This document shows, in pieces, positions 38,424-48,008 of a stretch of 64,000 bases of DNA (position 1 is its first letter; each line of letters begins with the position of its first letter). The position numbers and the translations under genes were made by a program. The DNA lies in contig JAAYQU010000047.1 in NCBI GenBank assembly GCA_012519055.1, positions 1 to 64,000 of the forward strand, read 5' to 3'. The DNA comes from Bacteroidales bacterium (GTDB lineage Bacteria; Bacteroidota; Bacteroidia; Bacteroidales; Salinivirgaceae). The notes below the pieces were generated by a model. It saw only the letters and a list, made by a program, of their open reading frames with translations, was not told the origin of the DNA and ran no database searches.

Positions 38424-39725
38424 ATGAAAGCAAAAGCAAAAGTAGTTACCTTAGGCTGTTACAAAAACCTTGTTGATAGTGAACGCCTCATACGTCAGTT
38501 ACAACTTAATGATATTGAACTAATTGCAGAGAATCAAACAGCAGAACATCTTGATATCGTTGCCATAAATACGTGCGGATTTATAAACGATGCTAAAGAG
38601 GAGTCAATTGAAACGATACTTCATTACGTGAATTTAAAAGATAGAGGTGTAGTTGGGAAAATAGTTGTTTTCGGCTGTTTAAGTGAACGTTATAAAAACG
38701 AACTGATTAAAGAGATTCCAGAGGTTGATAATTTCTTCGGCAAGTTTGCAATTGACGATATAGTTAAAAGCATTGATAAAAGCACTGTATCTGAGAAACT
38801 ATATCAACGAACTATTACAACCCCAAAACATTACGCATACCTAAAAATTTCAGAAGGGTGTAACAGAAAATGTGCATTTTGTGCTATTCCGCTTATAACG
38901 GGAAAACATAAATCGGTGGAAATTGAAGATTTAGTAAAAGAGGCACGTTTTTTAGCAGAACAAGGCACAAAAGAGCTTATTTTGGTAGCACAAGACCTAA
39001 ACCAATATGGCAGCGATTTAGCTCGTAAAACTACACTTTACGAGCTTATTAATAGACTGTCTGATATCGCTGAAATTGAATGGATTAGATTGCAATATCT
39101 ATATCCCCAAGGATTCCCAAAAAAACTGCCAAAACTAATGGCTAATAATCCCAAAATTTGCCATTACGTTGATATCCCTTTTCAACATGCCAACAATGTT
39201 ATACTTCAAAAAATGGAGCGACACCACTCCTACGAGGATAATATCAAAATAGTTGAGATGTTGCGGGAGGCTGTTCCTGATATAGCTATCCGAACAACTT
39301 TAATTGTTGGATTTCCTGGCGAAACTAACAAACGTTTCGACGAGTTAGTCAAATTTGTTAAAACCGTTCGTTTTGAGAGACTTGGAGCGTTTACATATTC
39401 TCACGAAGAGAATACACCTGCCGCTAAGAAACTGAAAGACAACATATCAGAAAAGGTTAAGTTACAGCGACTTGAACATATTATGAGCATTCAGGAAAAA
39501 ATATCAACCGAAATAAATCAAAGTAAAATAGGAACAATCCAAAGGGTTATTATTGACAGAAAAGAGGATAATATATTTATTGGGCGCACTCAATACGACT
39601 CACCCGAGGTGGACAATGAGGTTTTAATCACAAACTCAAACGATACAAAAATAAAAGTTGGCGATTTTATAAACGTGAAAATTGTTGATGCACACGCTTT
39701 CGATCTGTTTGCAACCACTATTTAA
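38424..39725 (+). CDS. rimO: Ribosomal protein uS12 methylthiotransferase RimO
   Basis: RimO adds a methylthio group to an aspartate of uS12, using two 4Fe-4S clusters and S-adenosylmethionine. The 433-residue protein has the N-terminal cluster ligands C12, C51 and C85, the radical-SAM motif C146-x3-C150-x2-C153 (CNRKCAFC) and a C-terminal TRAM domain (about 365-430). All family landmarks are present. Confidence 0.96.
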   Translation: MKAKAKVVTLGCYKNLVDSERLIRQLQLNDIELIAENQTAEHLDIVAINTCGFINDAKEESIETILHYVNLKDRGVVGKIVVFGCLSERYKNELIKEIPEVDNFFGKFAIDDIVKSIDKSTVSEKLYQRTITTPKHYAYLKISEGCNRKCAFCAIPLITGKHKSVEIEDLVKEARFLAEQGTKELILVAQDLNQYGSDLARKTTLYELINRLSDIAEIEWIRLQYLYPQGFPKKLPKLMANNPKICHYVDIPFQHANNVILQKMERHHSYEDNIKIVEMLREAVPDIAIRTTLIVGFPGETNKRFDELVKFVKTVRFERLGAFTYSHEENTPAAKKLKDNISEKVKLQRLEHIMSIQEKISTEINQSKIGTIQRVIIDRKEDNIFIGRTQYDSPEVDNEVLITNSNDTKIKVGDFINVKIVDAHAFDLFATTI

Positions 39726-39848
39726 TAGTTTTAAATAAGTTAGTCTAAAACTTTTATTACTTCAAATAACATTTTTTAAAAGAATTTTACTATTTTCGTA
39801 AAATTAACATTATGTTAACATATTTAAAAATTCTTTTAATCAAACGCT

Positions 39849-40757
39849 ATGTTTAAAACATTTATCCACAAATATATAGCAACAATTCTTGCAGTAACTA
39901 TTTATTCCCTTTTACTTACAGGTTGCACAAAAAAAAGTCCTTATCCAGATTACTCTTTAATTGACGGAGATGTTTATTACAAACTAATAATGTTTGGAGA
40001 CGAACGCAGTTTTCCTAAAGCAAGTGACTTTGTTACTATTGACATTGCATACAGGACAATGAATGATAGTCTATTTTTTATTGGTCGTCGTACACTGCAA
40101 TTATCTGAACCTGAATTTCCGGGCTCAATAGATTACTGCTTTTTTGCACTTTCAGAACATGATAGTGCTTCATTTATAATCGATGCACAAGGATTATTCG
40201 AAAAAACATTAAGCGGAGAACTTCCTTCATTTTTAAGCCCCGGAGATGTTTTGAAAGTTGATATTAAAATGATAATCAAAAGAACAGAAGATCAATACAA
40301 ACGCGAAAAAGAAGAGTTTTTAGCATGGATTAAAGATTTTGGAGAGTATGAGCGTACCGTTTTAGAGAATTTTATCGAACAACGCGATATTAAAATAAAA
40401 CCCACAGAATCGGGCATGTACTTTATTCCACTAAAAAGTGGCAACGGTAAAAAAGTTGAACTCGGTGATATTGTTACGGTCAACTATGAAGGTAAATTTT
40501 TAAACGGTGATTTCTTCGACTCTACAGTTGAACGACAGCAACCATTTGAGTGTGTATATGGTACTGAATGGCAGGTTATCAAAGGTTTGGAAGAGGCTAT
40601 AGGAATGATGAGAGAGGGTGATAAAGCAGCAATTATTCTTCCTTCAGGATTAGCTTGGGGGTCTAAAGGCTCAAGTACAGGAATTATTCCACCGTTCACT
40701 TCTGTTATATATGAAATAGATTTGGTATCTGTTCAACAAAGAGCAAACCGTTTATAA
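39849..40757 (+). CDS. FKBP-type peptidyl-prolyl isomerase lipoprotein (first of three)
   Basis: The 302-residue protein has a lipoprotein signal ending LLTGC (about C26). A degenerate FKBP-like half (about 45-150) precedes a recognisable FKBP domain at about 190-297: VNYEGKFLNGDFFDST, VIKGLEEAIGMMREGDKA, GIIPPFTSVIYEIDL. The Phe-Asp of the active site is kept, the pocket Trp is Leu and the Tyr of LAYG is Trp (LAWG). Similar FKBP lipoproteins occur in Bacteroidetes, for example GldI. A TATTTTCG box is at 39791-39798, and the gene has its own leader. Confidence 0.85.
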   Translation: MFKTFIHKYIATILAVTIYSLLLTGCTKKSPYPDYSLIDGDVYYKLIMFGDERSFPKASDFVTIDIAYRTMNDSLFFIGRRTLQLSEPEFPGSIDYCFFALSEHDSASFIIDAQGLFEKTLSGELPSFLSPGDVLKVDIKMIIKRTEDQYKREKEEFLAWIKDFGEYERTVLENFIEQRDIKIKPTESGMYFIPLKSGNGKKVELGDIVTVNYEGKFLNGDFFDSTVERQQPFECVYGTEWQVIKGLEEAIGMMREGDKAAIILPSGLAWGSKGSSTGIIPPFTSVIYEIDLVSVQQRANRL

Positions 40758-40899
40758 ACAACACTCTTTTACATATTGCTCAACCTATCCATGCATTTGT
40801 ATTGCTTGAATTTTCCATGTATATCAAAAATGAGTATTTTCGTAGGTTAATTTCTTAACGAAAGAAGATTAAAATAACTATAAATCAATTGATAAGCTT

Positions 40900-41757
40900 A
40901 TGCGTTCACTAATTATCTTATTATCAACACTTTTGGTTTTTGCAGGTTGCAACAACAGCAATAGAAAAAGAACTCACGATAAAGGTTTTAAATATATAAA
41001 CCACATAAAATCTGAATATGGGCTAAGTCCAAGACCCACCGACATTGTAATATTAAATCTAAAAATCACCGCACCAAACGACTCTATCCTAGAAGAGGCT
41101 ACAAACATAACAATGCAAGTACAACAACCTGCACACAAGGGTGGCTCAATAGAAGATGCGCTTATGTTTATGCACCGCGGGGATTCTATATCATTTTTTA
41201 TAAATGCCATAGATTTTTATACTTATTCTAAGCAAACCCCTGCACCACAGCACTTTAAAGAAAAAGATTTATTAAGATTTGATATTGGATTGGTTGATGT
41301 TATGAGCGTTAAAAAATTTGAAGAGATACGACGTACAAAACTATCATCAGGATTTTTGGAAGAGAGAGAGTTTTTAGAGGATTTCCTTGAAAAAGTATCA
41401 AAAAACAGAGTTGAACTTGACTCAATGCTTTACTATCTGCCCGAACGCAACGGGATAGGTCCAAAAATCGAAAAGGGCGACCTGATTACAATGAATTACA
41501 TCGCCTATTTTATTGATGGTAAGATATTTGCAAACACATATGCCAATAATTCTCCTTTTACAATCATTGTTGGCGATGAGGCTCTTATACCCGGACTAGA
41601 AATAGCACTTATAGGATTACAAGAATACAGTAAAGGACGCGTCGTTATCCCCTCTTATCTTGCATACGGCTCAACAGGTATTAAGGACATGATACCACCG
41701 TTTTCTACTTTAGTATTTGATATTGAGATTATTTCAGTCTCAAAAAACAGAAAATAA
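40900..41757 (+). CDS. FKBP-like lipoprotein (second of three)
   Basis: The 285-residue protein has a lipoprotein signal ending VFAGC (about C17). The first half (about 40-145) is a barely recognisable FKBP-like region; the second half (about 175-283) is FKBP-type: MNYIAYFIDGKIFANT, LIPGLEIALIGLQEYSKG, SYLAYGSTG, MIPPFSTLVFDIEI. The active-site Asp is missing (IFANT), so isomerase activity is doubtful and a chaperone role is more likely. TATTTTCG at 40835-40842 may be its promoter box. The third gene follows after ten bases. Confidence 0.8.
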   Translation: MRSLIILLSTLLVFAGCNNSNRKRTHDKGFKYINHIKSEYGLSPRPTDIVILNLKITAPNDSILEEATNITMQVQQPAHKGGSIEDALMFMHRGDSISFFINAIDFYTYSKQTPAPQHFKEKDLLRFDIGLVDVMSVKKFEEIRRTKLSSGFLEEREFLEDFLEKVSKNRVELDSMLYYLPERNGIGPKIEKGDLITMNYIAYFIDGKIFANTYANNSPFTIIVGDEALIPGLEIALIGLQEYSKGRVVIPSYLAYGSTGIKDMIPPFSTLVFDIEIISVSKNRK

Positions 41758-41767
41758 ATAAAAGCTT

Positions 41768-43012
41768 ATGAAAATCAATGGCAAACCTATACCTATTCTC
41801 ATTTTGTTGATAATAGTACTTAATATCAATCTTCCAATTTTAACAAAAGCAAACGTAACAACAGATACACTATCAATTCCACAAAACAAAAAAGAGTATC
41901 GCAGTTGGTTAAAAACGTTTGAACGTTCAAAAAGCGGGCTTTATCATAAAACCATTATTCAAGGAGATGGCAAAACACCAAAAGCTGGTGATTTAGTGGT
42001 TGTTAATTACAAGGGCCTATTCAAAGACAACACGGAGTTCGATAACTCTGCAAATCATGGAAGACCATTAGAATTTAACATCGGCGTAGGACAAGTTATT
42101 GATGGCTGGGACGAAGCCATTTTATTGATGAACGAAGGCTCGAAAATGTGGATTATTGTTCCTCCACACATTGGATATGGCAGTCGTGACAACGGTCCTA
42201 TTCCTGCCAACTCAACCCTATATTTTGAGATTGAGCTATTTAAAGTTGTGCCACAAACACCAATTGAACCTTTTAAAGTTGATAAAAAGGAATTTAAGAC
42301 TACCAAATCGGGGATTAAATACGCCTTTATTGAAAACAACGATGGTGTCAAACCCGACAGCAATTACATTGTTACATTTCATTACACTGGCTATCTGCCT
42401 AACGGAAAGATATTTAGCTCATCGATACTATCTGAAGAACCTGAAAAACTTACAGTTGGAACAATATCAGCAATAAAAGGTCTGAATGAAGCCTTTATGT
42501 TGATGAGTCAAGGTTCTAAGGCGCGTTTTGTCATTCCATCAGCATTGGCTTATGGCGAAAAGGGTTATTACACCCTGATACCACCAAATACAGATTTGAC
42601 ATACGATATTGAGATGATTGAAGTAAAACAACCTCCAATAATCACTCCATATATATCTGATAACGACACTATTACATTAGAAAATGGTTTAAGATATATC
42701 CCTTTTCTCACAACTAACGATAAACAACCAACCACTGGCAGTATTGTTGGTATTCATTATACGGGATATTTCGAAGATGGCAAGATATTTGATTCCAGTG
42801 TGTTACGGGATCAACATATTATGTTTGTTGTTGATGAGGGGCACGTAATTCCAGGGATAAATGAAGCTATAAAAGAGATGCATATTGGCGAAAAAGCTCG
42901 AATACTTATACCTTGGGATTTGGCTTATGGTGAAGAGGGAAATCCCCCTGTTATCGAACCAAAAACTAATCTGATATTTGATATTGAGTTACTTTTTATT
43001 GCAAATCAATAA
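41768..43012 (+). CDS. Exported protein with three FKBP domains (third of three)
   Basis: The 414-residue protein has a signal peptide (about 1-28) and three FKBP domains at about 57-165, 177-286 and 303-412. Domain 1 keeps most of the pocket (VNYKGLFKDNTEFDNS, VIDGWDEA with the Trp). Domain 2 has lost the Asp (KIFSSS) and the Trp (IKGLNEA). Domain 3 keeps Phe-Asp (KIFDSS) but has Ile for Trp (IPGINEA). One active and two binding-type domains are therefore likely. uvrA follows after six bases. Confidence 0.88.
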   Translation: MKINGKPIPILILLIIVLNINLPILTKANVTTDTLSIPQNKKEYRSWLKTFERSKSGLYHKTIIQGDGKTPKAGDLVVVNYKGLFKDNTEFDNSANHGRPLEFNIGVGQVIDGWDEAILLMNEGSKMWIIVPPHIGYGSRDNGPIPANSTLYFEIELFKVVPQTPIEPFKVDKKEFKTTKSGIKYAFIENNDGVKPDSNYIVTFHYTGYLPNGKIFSSSILSEEPEKLTVGTISAIKGLNEAFMLMSQGSKARFVIPSALAYGEKGYYTLIPPNTDLTYDIEMIEVKQPPIITPYISDNDTITLENGLRYIPFLTTNDKQPTTGSIVGIHYTGYFEDGKIFDSSVLRDQHIMFVVDEGHVIPGINEAIKEMHIGEKARILIPWDLAYGEEGNPPVIEPKTNLIFDIELLFIANQ

Positions 43013-43018
43013 CTTCTA

Positions 43019-45811
43019 ATGAGTCATAAAGACGACTACATAATAATTTCGGGAGCAAAAGTTCACAATCTTAAAAATATAAGCCTCGAAATTCCCAGAG
43101 ATAAAATTATTGTTGTTACAGGCGTTTCGGGAAGTGGAAAATCATCGTTAGCATTCGATACACTTTATGCTGAGGGGCAGCGAAGATATGTAGAATCTTT
43201 ATCGGCTTATGCCCGACAGTTCCTTGGAAAGATAAATAAGCCCGCCGTTGATTCCATTAAAGGCATTCCGCCCGCAATTGCCATTGAACAAAAAGTTGGT
43301 TCGAGCAATCCACGCTCTACAGTTGGGACATCAACGGAGATATATGAATATCTAAGACTTCTGTTTGCACGCATAGGAAGAACATTCTCCCCTATTTCGG
43401 GCAAAGAGGTTTCAAGACACTCAGTTACTGATGTTGTCGATTATATAACCTCTCTGAATGAGGGAACGAGAGCTATGATACTCACTCCTATTCAAATTAA
43501 AAATGTTGAGGCGGATTTGAAATTGGTTTTAGCACATGGGTTCCAGCGAATTTTATCGGCAAATGAGGTAATTAATATCGAAGATCTTACAGATTATAGC
43601 CTAATAAACAAAAAGACAGATAGTTACGTCGTAGTTGACAGAGTAGTTGCTTCAACAGAAAAGGACAATATGTCGCGCATGGCCGATTCTGTTCAAACAG
43701 CTTTCGACGAGGGACACGGCAAATGTTCAATCTATATTCCAGAAACATCTCATTATCAGCATTTTTCAGACCGATTTGAACTTGACGGGATAGAGTTTGA
43801 ACTTCCAACCGAACATCTTTTCAGTTATAACAGTCCTATGGGCGCATGCAAACGTTGTGACGGATACGGACAAACACTCGGAATAGACGAAAACTTGGTA
43901 ATACCCGACAAAAGCTTGTCGATATATCAGGGTGCTATTGCCTGCTGGCGTGGCGAGGTTATGAAAGAGTTTAATAATCTGTTGATTAGCAACGCATCAA
44001 AATTCAATTTTCCAATTCACAAACCATACTTTGAACTTACAGACGAACAAAAGCGACTGCTTTGGACTGGTAACAAATATTTTGAAGGTATTAACAGTTT
44101 CTTTGAAATGCTTGAAAGAAACCTGTATAAAATACAGTATCGGGTAATGCTAAGTCGCTATCGTGGAAAAACAATTTGTCCTGACTGTTTGGGTTCACGA
44201 CTACGGAAAGAGGTTAATTATGTGAAAGTTGGAGGTTATTCCCTACCCGACTTAATACAAAAACCTATCGAAGAGCTTGACAAAATTTTCAACAATTTAG
44301 TTCTAGATAAACACGAACAGGTAATAAGCGAAAGGGTGCTACTGGAGATTAGAAACCGTATTGGTTTTCTTAAAGAAGTAGGTTTGGGTTACTTGACCTT
44401 AAATCGTCGTTCAGACACACTATCTGGTGGAGAAGCCCAGAGGATAAGGCTTTCGGCATCGTTAGGTTCTAATTTAGTCGGCGCACTATATATTTTGGAC
44501 GAACCGAGCATTGGGCTGCATTCAAGGGATACGCAACGTTTAATCAAAGTTCTGAAAAAACTCAGAAACTTGGGAAACACGGTCTTAGTTGTTGAGCATG
44601 ACGAGGAGATAATACAATCAGCTGATTATGTAATTGATATTGGTCCCGGTGCAGGTATTTTTGGCGGAAACTTGATTTTTGCAGGAGAGAAAGCCGATAT
44701 TTTGAAGCAAGAAAACAGCCTTACAGCTGGTTATCTAAATAGAACATTGAAAATTGATATTCCCGCAAAAAGGCGACCGTTTAATAAAAGCATAAAAATT
44801 GTTGGCGCAAGGCACAATAACCTGAAAGGATTTGATGTAGATATACCTCTAAATGTATTAACAACAATTACAGGTGTTAGTGGCTCCGGAAAGTCATCAC
44901 TTATAAAAGGTATTTTTGTTCCTGCCCTGCAAATTGCATATAACGGGCACTCCGACTTTGTTGGACAACATATTAAAATTGAGGGAGATATTAAAACTCA
45001 TAAAAGGGTTGAGTTTATTGACCAAAACCCGATTGGACGCTCATCGCGCTCAAACCCAGTTACTTATATAAAAGCCTACGATGATATAAGAAAACTATTT
45101 TCGGACCAACAGTTGGCTGTACAAATGCGCTTTAAACCTTCACATTTCTCATTCAATACCGATGGTGGTCGATGCGAAGCCTGTCAAGGAGAAGGTATTA
45201 CTACTGTTAGTATGCAATTTATGGCAGACGTCCAACTAGTTTGCGAGGAGTGTGGCGGTAAACGTTTTAAAGACGACGTTTTGAGCGTTAAATACAGAGG
45301 TAAATCAATTTACGATGTACTTGAAATGACTGTTAGCGAAGCAATTGATTTTTTCAGTCAAGGAAAAAGTTCATTAGCTAAAAAAATTGCAAAAAACCTA
45401 CAACCATTAGCCGATGTTGGTCTCGATTATGTGCATTTAGGACAATCATCATCGACGCTTTCGGGTGGTGAGAGTCAGCGAGTTAAGCTAGCTTCGTATC
45501 TTTCAAAAGATTTGGGAGACGGTTCCGACACCATAATATTTGTTTTTGACGAACCCACTACGGGTCTTCATTTTCACGATATTAGCAAACTGTTAGCATC
45601 GTTCGACGCACTTATAAAACACGGACACTCAATTGTTGTAGTTGAGCATAATTTAGAAGTAATTAAATCATCTGATTGGGTTATTGATTTAGGTCCCGAG
45701 GGTGGCGAAAAGGGCGGGAATATTGTTGTTTGTGGTACTCCTGAACAGGTTGCGATGTGTGACAAATCATATACGGGACATTTTTTGAAAGAGAGACTAA
45801 TAGGCAATTAG
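43019..45811 (+). CDS. uvrA: Excinuclease ABC subunit A
   Basis: UvrA recognises DNA damage in nucleotide excision repair. The 930-residue protein has both ABC ATPase units: Walker [10 protein letters not shown] twice, signature LSGGEAQR and LSGGESQR. The C-terminal zinc site is complete (C719, C722, C742, C745). At the first zinc finger only the second pair C277/C280 (CKRCDGYG) is present; the usual CxxC about 20-25 residues before it is replaced by [14 protein letters not shown]. Its last two codons lie in a heptad repeat that fills the gap to the next gene. Confidence 0.95.
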   Translation: MSHKDDYIIISGAKVHNLKNISLEIPRDKIIVVTGVSGSGKSSLAFDTLYAEGQRRYVESLSAYARQFLGKINKPAVDSIKGIPPAIAIEQKVGSSNPRSTVGTSTEIYEYLRLLFARIGRTFSPISGKEVSRHSVTDVVDYITSLNEGTRAMILTPIQIKNVEADLKLVLAHGFQRILSANEVINIEDLTDYSLINKKTDSYVVVDRVVASTEKDNMSRMADSVQTAFDEGHGKCSIYIPETSHYQHFSDRFELDGIEFELPTEHLFSYNSPMGACKRCDGYGQTLGIDENLVIPDKSLSIYQGAIACWRGEVMKEFNNLLISNASKFNFPIHKPYFELTDEQKRLLWTGNKYFEGINSFFEMLERNLYKIQYRVMLSRYRGKTICPDCLGSRLRKEVNYVKVGGYSLPDLIQKPIEELDKIFNNLVLDKHEQVISERVLLEIRNRIGFLKEVGLGYLTLNRRSDTLSGGEAQRIRLSASLGSNLVGALYILDEPSIGLHSRDTQRLIKVLKKLRNLGNTVLVVEHDEEIIQSADYVIDIGPGAGIFGGNLIFAGEKADILKQENSLTAGYLNRTLKIDIPAKRRPFNKSIKIVGARHNNLKGFDVDIPLNVLTTITGVSGSGKSSLIKGIFVPALQIAYNGHSDFVGQHIKIEGDIKTHKRVEFIDQNPIGRSSRSNPVTYIKAYDDIRKLFSDQQLAVQMRFKPSHFSFNTDGGRCEACQGEGITTVSMQFMADVQLVCEECGGKRFKDDVLSVKYRGKSIYDVLEMTVSEAIDFFSQGKSSLAKKIAKNLQPLADVGLDYVHLGQSSSTLSGGESQRVKLASYLSKDLGDGSDTIIFVFDEPTTGLHFHDISKLLASFDALIKHGHSIVVVEHNLEVIKSSDWVIDLGPEGGEKGGNIVVCGTPEQVAMCDKSYTGHFLKERLIGN

Positions 45812-45844
45812 CAATTAACAATGTGCAATTAACAATTATCAATT
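45803..45844 (+). repeat. Heptad array filling the uvrA-AlaX gap
   Basis: Six in-phase units (GGCAATT, AGCAATT, AACAATG, TGCAATT, AACAATT, ATCAATT) start inside the last two uvrA codons, contain its TAG stop and end one base before the next ATG. Confidence 0.92.
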
Positions 45845-45845
45845 T

Positions 45846-46289
45846 ATGAGCGAGAAAAACTATTATCCCCCAATGCATACTGTCGAGCATGTTTTAAATC
45901 AAACCATGGTTAGAATGTTTAATTGTGGTAGGTCATTTAATGCACACATAGAGCGAAAAAAATCGAAATGCGATTATCGCCTCTCCTCTCCCATTACAGA
46001 TAAGCAAGTTAAAGAGATAGAGCGAGTTGTAAACGAGGAGTTAAGTAAAAACCACTCTGTTACCGAACAGTTCGTAACACTTGAAGAGGCGAAAAAGTTT
46101 GTCGATACATCAAAACTTCCCGAAGATGTTGGCGAGACAATTAGAATAGTATCTATCGGCGATTACGACCATTGTGCCTGCATTGGACCGCATGTATCAA
46201 ACACCTCCGAAATAAGAACGTTCACAATTACAACATATTCGTGGGAAAATGGTATTTTAAGATTGAGGTTTAAAATTACAGAAAATTAA
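45846..46289 (+). CDS. AlaX-like tRNA-editing domain protein
   Basis: The 147-residue protein has the zinc ligands of the alanyl/threonyl-tRNA synthetase editing domain: H11-x3-H15 (HTVEH) and the CACIGPH block (Cys and His) near residues 119-125. Stand-alone AlaX proteins hydrolyse mischarged Ser-tRNA(Ala) or Gly-tRNA(Ala). It is short and lacks the N-terminal glycine-rich barrel, as in the smallest AlaX forms. The substrate cannot be decided from sequence. Confidence 0.8.
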   Translation: MSEKNYYPPMHTVEHVLNQTMVRMFNCGRSFNAHIERKKSKCDYRLSSPITDKQVKEIERVVNEELSKNHSVTEQFVTLEEAKKFVDTSKLPEDVGETIRIVSIGDYDHCACIGPHVSNTSEIRTFTITTYSWENGILRLRFKITEN

Positions 46290-46333
46290 TGGCGGTGTCT
46301 TATAATTGTTAATTGCTTCCACCTGCCTTTGTC

Positions 46334-46349
46334 ACCCCTTCGGGGTTTT
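46334..46349 (+). terminator. Terminator after the AlaX-like gene
   Basis: ACCCC-TTC-GGGGT stem-loop followed by TTT, 44 bases after the stop codon. Confidence 0.65.
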
Positions 46350-46468
46350 ATTGCCCTTTATCTTAATTGGGGTATATCATTTAACCACACCAAAAAATAC
46401 AAGTCAGGACATACATCAACCCATTCCACAACTTAAAAGTCGTTGCTATTAATCTGACAATCACCTCA

Positions 46469-46503
46469 TTAATTGCTAATTGCTAATTGTTAATTGATAA
46501 TTG
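46469..46503 (-). repeat. Heptad array directly after the cls stop
   Basis: On the minus strand five in-phase units CAATTAT, CAATTAA, CAATTAG, CAATTAG, CAATTAA begin at the base following the cls TAA, in sense orientation with the gene. Confidence 0.9.
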
Positions 46504-47982
46504 TTACAATAACGGGCTGGCAATACGAGCAATATTGGCCTTAAACTTATTCATAACTGGTCTCTTAGTCCACTCATCAAGATATATCAACTCGCTATCT
46601 TTCAAATCTTCAAAAAACCAATAAGTTAATTCTGAGGTAACAACAGGATCGTAAATCAACGCATTAACTTCGAAATTTTGGCTAAAGCTTCTATAATCCA
46701 TATTGGCTGTTCCGATTGAACAAAACGCGTCGTCCACCATAATTATCTTACTGTGATTAAATCCTTTACGGTATATATAAACCTCTATTCCAGCCTCAAG
46801 CAACTCATTTACAAAAGAGAGTGTTGCAAAATAGACAAACTTAGAATCACTTATTCCTGGTATTAAAATTTTAACATCTATGCCACTAAGAGCAGCTGTT
46901 TTAAGTGCAGTTAAAATACTTTCATTTGGAATAAAATATGGCGTTGATATATATACGTTTTTTCGCGCCAAAGTGATTGAAGTAAAATAAGCCTGCATAA
47001 TGCTAGCCCAGTCAGAGTCGGGTCCTGACGCAACTATTTGAACTAATGTTTTGTCGTCTATCAAGGGTTCGGGGAAATAGATAGGGTCGTCTAACAGCTC
47101 TTTTTTCAAGAAATACCAATCTGTAGCAAAAATTATTTGCAGTGCGACAGCAGCCTGACCCTCTGTCATCATATGTGTATCGCGCCAAAATGGTATTTTG
47201 CTATTGCCATGTATATAGTGGTCGGCAATATTTATCCCACCAACAAAACCCACTCTACCATCGACAACTGTAATTTTTCTATGATTACGGTAATTGATTT
47301 TTCTTGTAAGAATTGGGAAACTTACAGGCATAAAACAGGCAAACTCAATACCATGCTTCTCCAACTCTCTGATAAACTGCTTTTTAAGTTTCCAACTACC
47401 AACATCATCATATATTATTTTTACTTTCACACCCTCGTCTGCTTTTTTTATTAGAATATTACCAAGCTCTTTTCCAATATTGTCGGACTCCAGTATGTAA
47501 TACTCAAGGTGTATATGATGTTTAGCTTTTTTCATTGCTTTAAACATAGCCCTGAACTTTTCGTCCCCGTTATTAAGAATCGAAACCTTGTTAATATTTG
47601 TTAAAATCGCCTTGCTATTACGAAGTAACAGTCTAACTATCTTGGTTTTATCTTCAATATATGGATCGTGAATATAGGTTTTCTCAGCCAAGTCGCTTAA
47701 TTGTTCAGCGCTGAGTTCTTCGAGCTTAATAAAGTCAACCAATCCTTTTCGACTAAAAATTTTCTGTTTTCTGTAGTTTTGTCCGAACACTAAGTAAAAA
47801 ACTATTCCCACAACGGGGACTAGAATTAAAACCAGTATCCACGACATTGTTTTGTGTGGCGAACGATTTTGACTTATAATAATGATTGCCGTAGCAATAA
47901 CTGTAATTACATAAACTAAAGTGATAACATTGCCTATGTTTGACCAAAAATTTGGTAAATTTTCTATAATATTATCAAACAT
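46504..47982 (-). CDS. cls: Cardiolipin synthase (phospholipase D family)
   Basis: The enzyme makes cardiolipin from two phosphatidylglycerol molecules. The 492-residue protein has two N-terminal membrane segments (about 17-37 and 46-66) and two HKD motifs: H234-x-K236-x4-D241 and H410-x-K412-x4-D417, each followed by a G-x-N segment (GGINIADHY, GTANMDYRS). It is the last gene of the minus-strand run beginning with prmA, 26 bases after the GT9 gene. Confidence 0.95.
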   Translation of the reverse strand: MFDNIIENLPNFWSNIGNVITLVYVITVIATAIIIISQNRSPHKTMSWILVLILVPVVGIVFYLVFGQNYRKQKIFSRKGLVDFIKLEELSAEQLSDLAEKTYIHDPYIEDKTKIVRLLLRNSKAILTNINKVSILNNGDEKFRAMFKAMKKAKHHIHLEYYILESDNIGKELGNILIKKADEGVKVKIIYDDVGSWKLKKQFIRELEKHGIEFACFMPVSFPILTRKINYRNHRKITVVDGRVGFVGGINIADHYIHGNSKIPFWRDTHMMTEGQAAVALQIIFATDWYFLKKELLDDPIYFPEPLIDDKTLVQIVASGPDSDWASIMQAYFTSITLARKNVYISTPYFIPNESILTALKTAALSGIDVKILIPGISDSKFVYFATLSFVNELLEAGIEVYIYRKGFNHSKIIMVDDAFCSIGTANMDYRSFSQNFEVNALIYDPVVTSELTYWFFEDLKDSELIYLDEWTKRPVMNKFKANIARIASPLL

Positions 47983-48008
47983 AGTCTTACAGTATTATCA
48001 ATTAAGTC

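Noticed and set aside
39862-39874. Perfect DnaA box TTATCCACA
   Set aside because: It is a single copy inside the coding region of an FKBP gene, far from dnaA, and can arise by chance.
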